DNA of 64,000 nt from Geothrix sp. PMB-07. GTDB taxonomy: Bacteria; Acidobacteriota; Holophagae; Holophagales; Holophagaceae. The notes beneath the pieces were generated by a model. It made no database searches, was not told the DNA's origin, and saw nothing but the letters and a program-made list of their open reading frames with translations. Of this stretch, positions 22,514-31,887 are shown piece by piece. Both the position numbers and the translations under genes were made by a program. The stretch covers positions 3,596,992-3,660,991 of the forward strand of contig NZ_CP132333.1 in the NCBI RefSeq assembly GCF_030758935.1. Reading direction: 5' to 3'. Position 1 is the first letter of the stretch, and the number at the start of each line of letters is the position of its first letter.

Positions 22514-22940
22514 TTCCGCCCGGGAACCAGATCTGTCGCGAAAGCCCAGCTTAAGGACGTGTTTTCATCCATAAAAGGATCTAGATGCGCCAAGACGGGA
22601 CTTGGGAAACATGCATCAGATGGCGATATTCACATCACACGAGGCAGTTATTCGCCTTGAAATCGCCTCACAAATAAACAATAAACAGCCTCATGGTTGT
22701 TTATTAAGATATTTATTTATAGTTTTTATACACAATAAAATCACATAGAAACGATTCTCAAAAAAATTAACAAGCATTAACTTGAGGGAACCCATCTCAG
22801 GGCAGAACCTGACTGCCTCACCCCCGTTCTTTTCCTATACCACCCAGGTTGCCGCGGAACCTCCGCAAGGCTCTGGAGCCGGCCAGGCAGGAAGAACCTG
22901 GGCGGCGGCAAACCATCTTCCCCCTCCTTAGGAGTTGCCC
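22514..22940. other. AT-rich intergenic region before the M4 protease
   Basis: About 430 bases without a gene. From about 22620 to 22790 the sequence is strikingly AT-rich for this genome. It contains a hairpin ATAAACAGCC / GGTTGTTTAT (22681-22704, loop TCAT) and the motif AATAAACAA at 22673-22681. It probably holds the protease promoter, but I cannot fix -35/-10 boxes. Confidence 0.6.
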
Positions 22941-25283
22941 ATGGCGACTTTCAAGGGCCGTATGGCCCTCTCTTTGGTCACCGCGACGCTGGTCGCCGGT
23001 TCCCTGCTGGCCAACGCCCCCCAGGAATCCCTGCGGGTCCAGGCTTCCACCAACCAGCTCCTCGCCCAGCGTGCCGTGCTTGGCCTGGACGCCGACCATG
23101 ACTTCAAGCTCCGCAGCTCACACTCCGACCACCTCGGCCAGACCCATGCCCACTTCGCCCAACATTACAAAGGTGTCCGGGTTTTCGGTGGCGACGCCAT
23201 CACCCACACCGGCCCCAGCGGCCAGGAACTCCCCCTGACCAACGCCCTGCACAAGGGCATCAACTTGAATGTGGCCCCCTCGATCGCCGGAGCGGAGGCC
23301 CTCGCCATCGTCCACCAGCACCTGAATCCCCGGGGTTCCTACACCTACGAACCCACCGCCGAACTGGTCGTCTTCCCCGTCACCGCCACGCGCATCCTGC
23401 GTCCCCAGGGCCGCCCCACGTCGGAACTCGACGCCACCATGGTCCACGAGGATGTGGTGGGCTACCACCTGGCCTATCACGTGCAGACCGTGCTGCTGAG
23501 CAAGGCTGATGGCTTCTCCAAGTACGATTTCATTGTGGATGCCCACACCGGCGCCATCCTCAAGCAATGGGACAGCCTGGAGACTGCGGCCTCCAGCGGC
23601 ACGGGCAATTCCCAGTACAACGGCACCGTCACCATCCAGACCAACAGCACGGGCACGACCTACGAGCTGCGGGACATGACCCGCGGCACCGGCGGCCAGT
23701 TCGGCGCCAACGCCGTGACCAACATGAACCACACCGGCGACCAGAACACCGGCTCACCCACCCTCATTGGCACCCTCTATACCGATGCCGACAACACCTG
23801 GGGTGACGGCGCGAACTACGTCTCCGGGGGCAGCACCACCAACGCGAATGGCGAGACGGCTGCCGTGGACGCCGCCTACGGTGTGGCCCAGACCTGGGAC
23901 ATGTACAAGAACGTCCTTGGCCGCAACGGCATCGACGGCACCGGCAAGGCCACCTTCAGCCGCGTGCACTTCTCCACCAGCTTCGACAACGCCTTCTGGC
24001 TGGACCAGTGTTTCTGCATGTCCTACGGCGATGGCAGCTCCTTCAAGGTGCTCACGGCCCTCGATGTGGCCGGCCACGAGCTCAGCCACGGCGTCTGCGC
24101 CACCACCGCGAACCTCACCTACTCCGGCGAGTCGGGCGGCCTGAACGAATCCAACTCGGACATCTTCGGAACCATGGTGGAGTTCTATACCCGCAGCGGA
24201 GGCGGCACCACCATCGGCAACACCGGAGGCAACTGGACCATCGGCGAGCAGCTGGCCAGCACCCCGCTGCGCTACATGTACAAGCCCAGCCTGGACGGCA
24301 CCAGCCCCGACGCTTGGTCCTCCAGCATCGGCAACCTCAACGTGCACTACAGCAGCGGCCCCAACAACCGCATGTTCTACTTCCTGAGCCAGGGCGCCAC
24401 CACCACGGGCAACACCAGCACGACGTACCTGCCCAACGGCATGGCCGGCATCGGCAACGACCACGCTGCCCGCATCTGGTTCCGGGCCCTCACCACGTAC
24501 ATGACCTCCAGCACCAACTACGCGGGCGCCCGCGCCGCCGCCATCAGCGCCGCCAAGGATCTCTACGGCGCGGGCAGCGCCGAAGAACAGGCCGTGTGGA
24601 ACGCCTTCCACGGCATCAATGTGGGCGCGGCCTGGAGCGGATCCACTGACACCACGCCCCCCACCGCCACGGCCTCCGAATCCGGCACCACGGGCACCAT
24701 CACCCTGTCCGCCACCGCCTCTGACAACGTCAGCGTCACCAAGGTCGAGTTCTACATCGACGGGGCCCTGGTGGGCACGAGCACCACCTCGCCCTACAGC
24801 GTCACCTACAACTCCGCCAACCTGGCCAACGGCACCCACAGCCTGGTGGCCAAGGCCTACGACGCCGCGGGCAATGTCGGCTCCTCCAGCGCCGTCAGCT
24901 TCTCCGTCAGCAACACCACCGGCGGCACCACCTACAACGAAGTGGAGAGCAACAACACCCGCGCCACCGCCAATGTCGTCGCCGACAACGTCACCAAGAT
25001 CGTCGGCTTCATGAGCAGCACCAGCGACATCGACTACTTCAAGCTGAACGTTCAGCCCGGCAAGACCATCACCATCAACATGACCGGCCCCTCGGGCGTG
25101 GACTACGACCTCTACTTCCTCAACAGCAGCGGCACCACGCTGAAGAGCAGCCTGGGTTCCACCGCCACCGAGACCATCACCTACACCAACACCTCGGCCA
25201 CGGCCACGGTGTTCTACATCAAGGTGATCGCCTACGCCGGCTCCAGCACCACCACACCCTACAACCTCGCCCTCACTCGCTGA
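22941..25283 (+). CDS. Secreted M4-family (thermolysin-like) neutral metalloprotease
   Basis: A 780-residue zinc endopeptidase. Order: signal peptide (residues 1-26), FTP and PepSY propeptide region (about 30-200, including KYDFIVDAHTGAILKQWD), the M4 catalytic domain with HELSH at 379-383 and the third zinc ligand Glu403 in GGLNESNSD, then an Ig-like domain (TTPPTATASESG...), and a C-terminal PPC (pre-peptidase C) domain (YNEVESNNTRATAN; GVDYDLYFLNSSG). The ATG at 22941 has AGGAG six bases upstream; a TTG at 22935 is the less likely alternative. PPC domains are usually removed after secretion. Product expected outside the cell, for protein degradation. Flanked by an AT-rich promoter region and a bidirectional terminator. 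Confidence 0.93.
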   Translation: MATFKGRMALSLVTATLVAGSLLANAPQESLRVQASTNQLLAQRAVLGLDADHDFKLRSSHSDHLGQTHAHFAQHYKGVRVFGGDAITHTGPSGQELPLTNALHKGINLNVAPSIAGAEALAIVHQHLNPRGSYTYEPTAELVVFPVTATRILRPQGRPTSELDATMVHEDVVGYHLAYHVQTVLLSKADGFSKYDFIVDAHTGAILKQWDSLETAASSGTGNSQYNGTVTIQTNSTGTTYELRDMTRGTGGQFGANAVTNMNHTGDQNTGSPTLIGTLYTDADNTWGDGANYVSGGSTTNANGETAAVDAAYGVAQTWDMYKNVLGRNGIDGTGKATFSRVHFSTSFDNAFWLDQCFCMSYGDGSSFKVLTALDVAGHELSHGVCATTANLTYSGESGGLNESNSDIFGTMVEFYTRSGGGTTIGNTGGNWTIGEQLASTPLRYMYKPSLDGTSPDAWSSSIGNLNVHYSSGPNNRMFYFLSQGATTTGNTSTTYLPNGMAGIGNDHAARIWFRALTTYMTSSTNYAGARAAAISAAKDLYGAGSAEEQAVWNAFHGINVGAAWSGSTDTTPPTATASESGTTGTITLSATASDNVSVTKVEFYIDGALVGTSTTSPYSVTYNSANLANGTHSLVAKAYDAAGNVGSSSAVSFSVSNTTGGTTYNEVESNNTRATANVVADNVTKIVGFMSSTSDIDYFKLNVQPGKTITINMTGPSGVDYDLYFLNSSGTTLKSSLGSTATETITYTNTSATATVFYIKVIAYAGSSTTTPYNLALTR

Positions 25284-25297
25284 GGCTTCCTGCTTTG

Positions 25298-25329
25298 AGA
25301 AACGGGGCCGCGCTTGCGGCCCCGTTTCT
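25298..25329. terminator. Bidirectional terminator between the M4 protease and recN
   Basis: AGAAACGGGGCCGC / GCGGCCCCGTTTCT, 14-bp perfect stem with loop GCTT, sitting between the two converging stop codons. Confidence 0.88.
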
Positions 25330-25332
25330 GAT

Positions 25333-27024
25333 TCAACCTTCCAACAGTACCTTGGCGTGTTCCAAGGCCTCGGCCCGATCAGGATGGCCCGACAGCAGCC
25401 GCGCCAATTCGCGAGTGCGGGACTCCCCCGCCACCCAGCTGAGGGCGCTGCGGGTGCGCCCCCCTTCGGTCTCTTTGCTCAGGCGCCCGTGGCGATCCGC
25501 CCGGGCCGCCACTTGGGCCAGGTGGGTCACGGCCAGCACCTGATGGGCCTTGCCCAGTTCGGCCACGGCCTTGCCCACGGCCAGGGCCGTCTCACCACCC
25601 AGGCCTGAGTCCACCTCGTCCAGCACCAGGGTGAGGCCATCGCGCCGGTCCGCAGCTGGGGAACCCAGCGACAGCCCTGCCCCCACCAGGGCCAGCATGA
25701 GGCGGCTCAGCTCACCGCCCGACGCGATCTTGGCCAGGGGCCGGAACCCCTCACCCGGGTTGGGCTCGATCCAGATGGCCAGGGCCGAGAAACCCGTGGC
25801 CGTCACGCGAACGGAGCGCCCGCTTTGCTGGACAGGACTGCCCGATTCCTCGGACAGGGACAAACGCAACTGGATGCGCGCCCCCTTCATGCCCAGGCGG
25901 CCCAAGCGCTTCTGCACCTCCGCTTCCAGCTTGGGGATGGCATCCGCGCGTCGTCCGTGCAGGGCTTCGGCCTTCGCCCGGTAGGTTTCCGCCACCTTCG
26001 CCAGCGCCCGTTCCAAATCCTTGAGGGAGGCCTCGCCCGAAAGCAGCGAGCGCTGTTCCTCGCGCAGAACAACCATGCGACCGGGCAGTTCCTCAGGCTC
26101 GCAGCGCTGGCGCCGCGCCAGGCGCTCATAGAGGGCCAGGCGCGCCTCCATGGCCTCAATGCGATCAGCCCCGGCCCCCGCCCAGCGCTGGGCCTGATCT
26201 TGGGCCAGGGCCAGCAGATCCTCCAGCTCCAGCACAGCGGAGCGGAGGCGATCCTGCTCGACGGCGGCGTCGGGCCAGTGGGCCACGGCGCGCATGAGGG
26301 CCTTGTGGGCCAGTTCCACCTGGGGGACGCCCTCGTGCAAGGCTTCTGCCGCTTCCCGGAAGGCCTGCTCCAGATACACCGCGTGGCGCAGGGGTTCGCG
26401 ATCTTCCTTGAGCTGGGCCCATTCGCCGGGTTTGGGAGCCAGCTTGTCGAGATCTGCCAGGGCTTCGGCCAGTTGCTCCAGGCGCTGCTCGCGTTCAGCT
26501 TCGCTGCGGCGCCGGGCCTTGAGGGCCGCCTCCGCCTCGCGTACGGCGGTGGCTTCACCTTCCAGGGCAGGCTCCAGGCCCAACACCTCATCGATGAGCG
26601 CCAGGTGCCGGTCCTCGCCCAGCAGGGACTGATGATCGTGCTGGCTGGTGAGCCGCATCCAGAGCCGACCCGCATCGCGCAGGTCCGCAAGCGAGCAACT
26701 CGCACCGTTGATCCAGGCCCGGCTCCGGCCCGAACCCACCTCGCGGCGCAGCACCACGGGCTGCTCTTCGGGCAGGCCCCGGTCGGCCAGGAAGGCCTGC
26801 CAGGCCTCGAAGCGGCCCTCCACCACGGCCTCCACCGTGGCCCGGTCCGAACCATGCCGCACCAGTTCCGCATCCCCCCGGGCGCCCACCAGCAGCGAGA
26901 GGGCATCCACCAGCAGCGATTTGCCCGCGCCTGTTTCGCCCGTGAGCACCGTGAAGCCCGGCCCCCACTCCAGGGACAGGTCTTCCACCAAGGCCAGATT
27001 CTGGATGCGGAGCGAGGCGAGCAT
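25333..27024 (-). CDS. recN: DNA repair ATPase RecN
   Basis: A 563-residue SMC-like protein for double-strand-break repair. Walker A GETGAGKS at about residue 29, central coiled coils (residues 150-370), the signature ASGGELSRLMLAL and Walker B LVLDEVDSGLGG, then the H-loop VTHLAQVAA. Length and layout match RecN. It stands alone, converging with the protease. Confidence 0.95.
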   Translation of the reverse strand: MLASLRIQNLALVEDLSLEWGPGFTVLTGETGAGKSLLVDALSLLVGARGDAELVRHGSDRATVEAVVEGRFEAWQAFLADRGLPEEQPVVLRREVGSGRSRAWINGASCSLADLRDAGRLWMRLTSQHDHQSLLGEDRHLALIDEVLGLEPALEGEATAVREAEAALKARRRSEAEREQRLEQLAEALADLDKLAPKPGEWAQLKEDREPLRHAVYLEQAFREAAEALHEGVPQVELAHKALMRAVAHWPDAAVEQDRLRSAVLELEDLLALAQDQAQRWAGAGADRIEAMEARLALYERLARRQRCEPEELPGRMVVLREEQRSLLSGEASLKDLERALAKVAETYRAKAEALHGRRADAIPKLEAEVQKRLGRLGMKGARIQLRLSLSEESGSPVQQSGRSVRVTATGFSALAIWIEPNPGEGFRPLAKIASGGELSRLMLALVGAGLSLGSPAADRRDGLTLVLDEVDSGLGGETALAVGKAVAELGKAHQVLAVTHLAQVAARADRHGRLSKETEGGRTRSALSWVAGESRTRELARLLSGHPDRAEALEHAKVLLEG

Positions 27025-28108
27025 CCGACCAGTCTAGCGGGGCCGACAACTGGCATCTCGACAGAGAACGTCCTAGTTGCTGCCGTTCCCGCTCTGCGTG
27101 TTGTCGCTGATGGTCACCGTCGAATCCGCCACGATCTGCCAGATGCCAGGACCGACGTTGCCGGTCACCGTGTTCCCGGTGATGGTGGACCCCCCGCAGT
27201 CGGAAATGAGGATGCCGATGCCCGTCCAGTATTCCGATCCCGGCACCCGCAGGGTTCCCTTCACCGTATTGCCCTTCACCAGCGTGTGGGTGGCGTGATC
27301 GGTCAGGCGAATCGCTTCGCCGGTGTTGTTCAGAACCTGGTTGTTGGTGACCTGAACCCCATCGAAATCCGTGATGTTAATGGCCATTTTGTACCCGCCA
27401 TCGGCGGGATTGAGCCCGTTTCCGCTCACCAGGTTCTGGTCAAAGATGAGGTTCGTTCCAAAGGCTGATCCCACGAAGGGGGTACCGCACTGAAACGCAC
27501 CCCCTGCATTGTTCGTGAGGGTGCAGCCGGTGATCGTGACGTTGTTCGCGGTTTCGCCGTCGTTTGGCTCCACATTGATGCCCTTCTCCGGAGGGGTCCC
27601 CGTGGTGTTCTTGAAGGTCGATTGCCTCACCACCATGCCATCCACGCTGGTGATCGATATCCCCTGGCGACGGTTGTGATCTGCGGTCACATTGCACAAG
27701 GTCACGCGGGTGCTCTTGAGGCCCACATAGAAGCCATCCCCCCAGCAGTCCTGAATGGTGAGTCCGTCCACCACCACCTGGTCGGAACCATTGATGGCAA
27801 GACCCATTCCCCACTCGCCGCTTGAACCCTGGTGGGCGCTCCGGTCTCCGAGCAGGGTTCCCCCCACGATGGTCACGCGGTTGGCGTTCCTGACGCTGAG
27901 GATTTCATAATTGGCAGAGGCGTTGGGAATGGCCTTGAGGATGGCGCCCGATCCAAGGCGCAAGGTGAGGTTGCTCCCCACCAGGATCCCGGAACTCCCC
28001 CGCGCCACCGCGTTGACCATGTAGGTGCCATCCGGGATCAGCACCTGACGTGCCCCCGAGAAATAGGTCCAGCGAGAATGAGACTGCCCCTGTCCAAAGG
28101 AGGACAAG

Positions 28109-28375
28109 TTGCAGGCCAAACAATTTTCAGAGGAACAGATCATCCGAGCATTGAAACGGCATGAGGCTGGAGAGAAGGTTCCGGATTTATGCCGTGATTT
28201 GGGGATTTCCAAACAAACATTCCACCGATGGAAGGCGAAGTTTGGGGGGATGGAGGTCTCTGACGCTCGTCGGCTGAAGCAACTGGAGCAGGAGAATGCG
28301 CAGCTGCTGCGGCTCTTGGGAAAGCGGGAGTTGGAGATTGAGGGGATGAAGCACCTTCTATCAAAAAAATGGTGA
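28109..28375 (+). CDS. IS3-family transposase OrfA
   Basis: An 88-residue DNA-binding protein: a helix-turn-helix ([35 protein letters not shown]) and a leucine-zipper-like tail ([19 protein letters not shown]). It binds the element ends and, fused to OrfB by frameshifting, forms the transposase. The last codons run through A7 (28363-28369) before TGG TGA. Confidence 0.93.
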   Translation: MQAKQFSEEQIIRALKRHEAGEKVPDLCRDLGISKQTFHRWKAKFGGMEVSDARRLKQLEQENAQLLRLLGKRELEIEGMKHLLSKKW

Positions 28376-29259
28376 GGTCCGGCGCACGAAAGCAGGCCGT
28401 TCGAGAGCTGGTGCAAGGCCAGTTCGTGAGCGAGCGCCGGGCCTGCATCCTGCTCGGGGTGACGAGATCGGCTTACCGCCGACCGAGCACCCGCGTGGAT
28501 TGGACGGAGCTACGCAAGCGGTTGATAGAGCTGGCTGGGGAACGGAAGCGGTTCGGCTATCGGCGGCTGCATATGCTGCTTCGCCGGGAGGCCTTCCCCG
28601 TGAATGTGAAGCGGATCTACCGGCTCTACAAGGAGGAGGGCCTGTCGGTTCGGAAACGAATTCGAAAGCGGCTAAAGGGGGGAATGCGGAGAGAACTGCG
28701 AGTTCCGACCCGGCCGAATGAGCAATGGGCCATGGACTTCACCTCGGATGCCCTGGCCGATGGCCGTTCGATCCGGACACTGAACGTTGTGGATACCTTC
28801 ACGCGGGAATGCCTGGCCATTGAAGTGGACACAAGTCTTCCCAGCCTTCGGGTGGCTCGAGTGCTGGAACGGATCATTGATGAGCGGGGCCGCCCAGAGA
28901 TCCTTGTAACGGACAATGGTCCCGAGTTCACCAGTCGAATCTTCGATCAGTGGCGCCACCAACAAGGCATCGAGCACCATCTCATCCAACCCGGAAAGCC
29001 GATGCAAAACGGGACCTGCGAGAGTTTTAACGGACGGTTCAGAGACGAATGCCTCAATGAGCATTGGTTCGCCAGCCTGCGAGAAGTTCGAATCATCACG
29101 GAAGACTGGCGTCATGATTACAATCACTACAGGCCCCATGGCCCTCTGGGCGGAATAACTCCCATCGAAGCAGCGCGTCGTTGGGATTCACTCCAGTCGC
29201 CTACGGCTCCTTCCGCGAATCCCAACGAGATCCTTTTCAACCCAGTAGGCTCATCCTGA
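28369..29259 (+). CDS. IS3-family transposase OrfB (DDE integrase)
   Basis: A 296-residue DDE recombinase. An N-terminal HTH_21 region ([13 protein letters not shown]) precedes the integrase core with catalytic Asp in AMDFTSDAL, Asp in VTDNGPEF and Glu in [11 protein letters not shown]. It lies one base back (-1) from orfA and overlaps it by seven bases; the A-AAA-AAA run at 28363-28369 is a canonical -1 slippery site that would give the OrfAB fusion. It looks intact, so the element may be active. Confidence 0.95.
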   Translation: MVRSGARKQAVRELVQGQFVSERRACILLGVTRSAYRRPSTRVDWTELRKRLIELAGERKRFGYRRLHMLLRREAFPVNVKRIYRLYKEEGLSVRKRIRKRLKGGMRRELRVPTRPNEQWAMDFTSDALADGRSIRTLNVVDTFTRECLAIEVDTSLPSLRVARVLERIIDERGRPEILVTDNGPEFTSRIFDQWRHQQGIEHHLIQPGKPMQNGTCESFNGRFRDECLNEHWFASLREVRIITEDWRHDYNHYRPHGPLGGITPIEAARRWDSLQSPTAPSANPNEILFNPVGSS

Positions 29260-30758
29260 TTGGACCTAATCTCGGGGGCACGTCACACCGTTCCCCCCGA
29301 ACCCGCCATGGCATTCACCGCCGCCTGGATGGCCGCGGTGTCATCCGTCGATCCATCCCCTTTTGCGCCATAGGGGGCATTCCGTACGTTCACCACCTGG
29401 GCGGAAGTGGGCGCAGGAGCACATCCCGTCTGCACGGAGATGGCCGAAACCCCGGATTTCGTGGCATCGGCGCTGCTGGTGGCGGTCACCACATCGCTGC
29501 CGATGCTGCCGGGCGCCGTGTAGAGTCCCTTGGTGTCGATGTTTCCACGCTGGGCGGACCACGTGACGCCCGGACTAAAGGCCCCGGTGCCCGTAACCGT
29601 GGCCGTGAACGTTTTCTGTTCGCTGGCACCAAGGATCCAGGACGCGGGACTGACCGTCACGCCCGTGATGGTGGGTTTTCCCGGATCAGGCGGCGTGACG
29701 GTCACCGCCGCGATGCCCGTCTTGGTGTTGTCTTGCACGCTGGTGGCGGTCACCAGGTCACTGCCACTGGTGCTGGGCGCCGTGTAGACACCCGCGCTGG
29801 TGATGCGGCCCCGCAGCGCTGACCAGGTCACCGCGGTGCTGTACGAACCCGTTCCCGAAACAGTGGGCGTGAACTGGCCCTGGGCTCCAGCGGTCAGGCT
29901 CAAAGTCCCGGGGCTCACAGACACCCCAGTGACGCTGCTTGAGGTGCCGGTCACCGTGACACTGGCCGTGGCGTTTCTGGAAGGATCCGCGGCACTGGTG
30001 GCCTTGATGGTGTGACCGCCAGGGGCCGTCGGTGCCGTGTAGGTGACCGTAGCACCGGTGCCCGCAAGGGTTCCCGCTGAGGCATTGCCTCCAGTGACAC
30101 CATCCACGCTCCAAGTCACGGCGGCATTGGTGGTGCCACTCACCGTGACGGTAAAGGCCTGGGTGGCTCCAGAAGCAAGGGTGGCCGTCACCGGATTCAA
30201 GGACACCTGAACCAGAGAGGCCGTGACGGTCACATCCACTGAAGCGCTTTTGCTGGGGTCCGCCGCGCTCGTGGCCTTGATGGTGTGGGCGCCTGCCGTC
30301 GCCGGTGCGGTGTACGTCGCGGTGACGCCCGCTCCGACCAGCGTCCCCACAGTGGTGTTGCCACCGACCACATTGTCCACCGTCCAGGTCACGGCGGTGT
30401 TGGCCGAACCGCTCACGGTGGCCGTGAAGGAAACCGAGCCCCCCTGGGTGATCGGGGTCTTCGGATTCGCATCCAGAGTGACACTCACCGAGGCCGCTGA
30501 ACCTTTGGCCGGAACGCTTTCCCCGCCGCAGCCCAGCCCAAGCACCACAGCAGCCACCAGTCCCCAAATCGGCGTATGGACATTCCTGATGCGCACGGGA
30601 GACCTCTTCTGCGGCGGGTAGATCTCTTAGAAAAATAAGTGAAAACATGGATTCATAGAATCTTAATCCAAATTCAACGAATCACCAGTCCAAAGGCCGC
30701 TTCCATCGGCCCAGCCTCCCGGCGCACCGCCGGTCATACTGGGTTCTTGGAGGAAGAC

Positions 30759-31757
30759 ATGCATTACCGGAAGCCCTGCGGCAGCGTCCTGGAGGCCATC
30801 GGCAACACGCCCCTGGTCCGGCTGCGTCGCGTCGTCGAGAACCTGCCGGTGGAGGTCTTCGCCAAACTCGAGTTCATGAACCCCATGGGCAGCAGCAAGG
30901 ACCGCATCTCCAAGTACATGATCGAGGCCGCCGAACGCGACGGCCGCCTGAAACCCGGCGACATGATCATCGAAAATTCCTCGGGCAACACCGCCATGGG
31001 CCTGGCCCTCATGGCCATCCAGAAGGGCTACAAGCTCAAGGTGGTGGTGCGTGACACCATTTCGCAGGAAAAGCTGAACCAGCTGCTGGCCCTCGGCGTG
31101 CTGGTGCACAAGGTGGACACCAGCCTGCCGCCCGAGCACCCGGACAGCTACAACAACATCACGCCGCGCCTGGCCCGGGAAACGCCGAACTGCTACTTCC
31201 CCGACCAGCACGAGAACCGGGAGAACAACGCCGCCCACTACCACGGCACCGGCCCGGAAATCTGGGAGCAGATGGAGGGCCGCATCGACTACTTCGTGGC
31301 GGGCGCGGGCACCGGCGGCACCATTGGCGGCGTGGGACGCTACCTGAAAGAGAAGGATCCGAACATCAAGGTGGTGGCCGTGGACCCCATGGGTTCGGTC
31401 TTCTCGCCCCACTTCCGCGGCGAACCGAATCCGAAAGCCGCGCCCTACAAGCTGGAAGGGCTGGGCGACGAATTCCTCATCCACACCATGGACTTCAGCG
31501 TGATCGACGCCATGCACCAGGTGACGGACCGGGAGGCCTTCCAGCAGGCGCGGCGCCTGGTGCGGGAAGAGGGCATCCTCGGCGGCGGTTCCAGCGGCGC
31601 GGCCCTCTGGGCGGTGCTGCAGGTGGCCAAGACCCTCCCACCGCGCGAGCGGCCCGCCCGCATCGTCACCGTATTCCCCGATGGCACAGGCCGCTACCTC
31701 AGCAGCGTCTTCAACGACGAGTGGCTGGCGGAACGCGACCTGCTGGAGGAGAAATGA
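30759..31757 (+). CDS. Cystathionine beta-synthase / cysteine synthase-like PLP enzyme
   Basis: A 332-residue fold-type II PLP enzyme. The Schiff-base Lys47 is in NPMGSSKDR, the substrate loop is ENSSGNTA, and the phosphate loop is GAGTGGTIGG. It lacks the C-terminal CBS regulatory domains, so it is either a short cystathionine beta-synthase (serine plus homocysteine) or an O-acetylserine-type cysteine synthase; the sequence around NNITPRLARE favours the CBS-like group. Start chosen at the ATG with AGGAAG upstream. The setting among methionine genes suggests reverse transsulfuration. Confidence 0.88.
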   Translation: MHYRKPCGSVLEAIGNTPLVRLRRVVENLPVEVFAKLEFMNPMGSSKDRISKYMIEAAERDGRLKPGDMIIENSSGNTAMGLALMAIQKGYKLKVVVRDTISQEKLNQLLALGVLVHKVDTSLPPEHPDSYNNITPRLARETPNCYFPDQHENRENNAAHYHGTGPEIWEQMEGRIDYFVAGAGTGGTIGGVGRYLKEKDPNIKVVAVDPMGSVFSPHFRGEPNPKAAPYKLEGLGDEFLIHTMDFSVIDAMHQVTDREAFQQARRLVREEGILGGGSSGAALWAVLQVAKTLPPRERPARIVTVFPDGTGRYLSSVFNDEWLAERDLLEEK

Positions 31758-31763
31758 AGGGCT

Positions 31764-31862
31764 TTACCACGAAGACACAGAGGGCACTGGGGACCCCGGC
31801 CCCGCTGGCCCATGCACGGCGCCTCCGTAACACCGCCGTGGGTTCCGTGCCTCCGTGGTGTG
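31764..31862. repeat. Imperfect inverted repeat between two genes
   Basis: ACCACGAAGACACAGAGGG near the start and GTGCCTCCGTGGTGTG near the end are imperfect reverse complements. Similar 'ccac(g/a)ga...acacag' sequences occur at two other intergenic sites in the window, so this may belong to an interspersed repeat class. Confidence 0.5.
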
Positions 31863-31887
31863 TCTTGCGCCTGAAAGGGCGATCCGC

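Larger units (their letters stand above)
28046..29285 (+). mobile_element. Complete IS3-family insertion sequence, 1240 bp
   Basis: Terminal inverted repeats TGACGTGCCCCCGAG are perfect over 15 bp (28046-28060 and 29271-29285) and continue imperfectly to about 25 bp. The direct target duplication CACC is at 28042-28045 and 29286-29289. It carries orfA and orfB in overlapping frames, as in IS3-family elements; ends and protein type resemble the IS407 group. Confidence 0.95.
27073..30596 (-). pseudogene. Ig-like/pectate-lyase-type lipoprotein gene split by an IS3-family element
   Basis: The 5' part (30596 to 29286) encodes a lipoprotein signal (LGLGCGGE), four Ig-like repeats of about 85 residues (each with xxVTWS and TYTAP or LYTAP) and the start of a pectate-lyase-3 domain (PYGAKGDGSTDDTAAIQ). 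The 3' part (28045 to 27073) continues it with LIPDGTYMVN and the right-handed beta-helix repeats. Between them lies a 1240-bp insertion element flanked by a CACC duplication. Removing 1244 bases restores a 759-residue frame reading GGTVLIPDGTYMVN, matching the intact paralogue's GGTVLVPAGTYMIN. The element's own first three bases (TGA) stop the 5' frame. Probably a recent inactivation. Confidence 0.93.

Noticed and set aside
22935-22940. TTG start for the M4 protease
   Set aside because: The ATG six bases later has the better Shine-Dalgarno spacing and adds nothing essential to lose.
28046-28060. Shorter IS ends beginning TGCCCCC with a 2-bp CG duplication, or an ACGT duplication
   Set aside because: Both leave a stop codon or extra codons in the restored host gene. 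Ends at TGACGTG with CACC duplication restore the frame and match the paralogue exactly.
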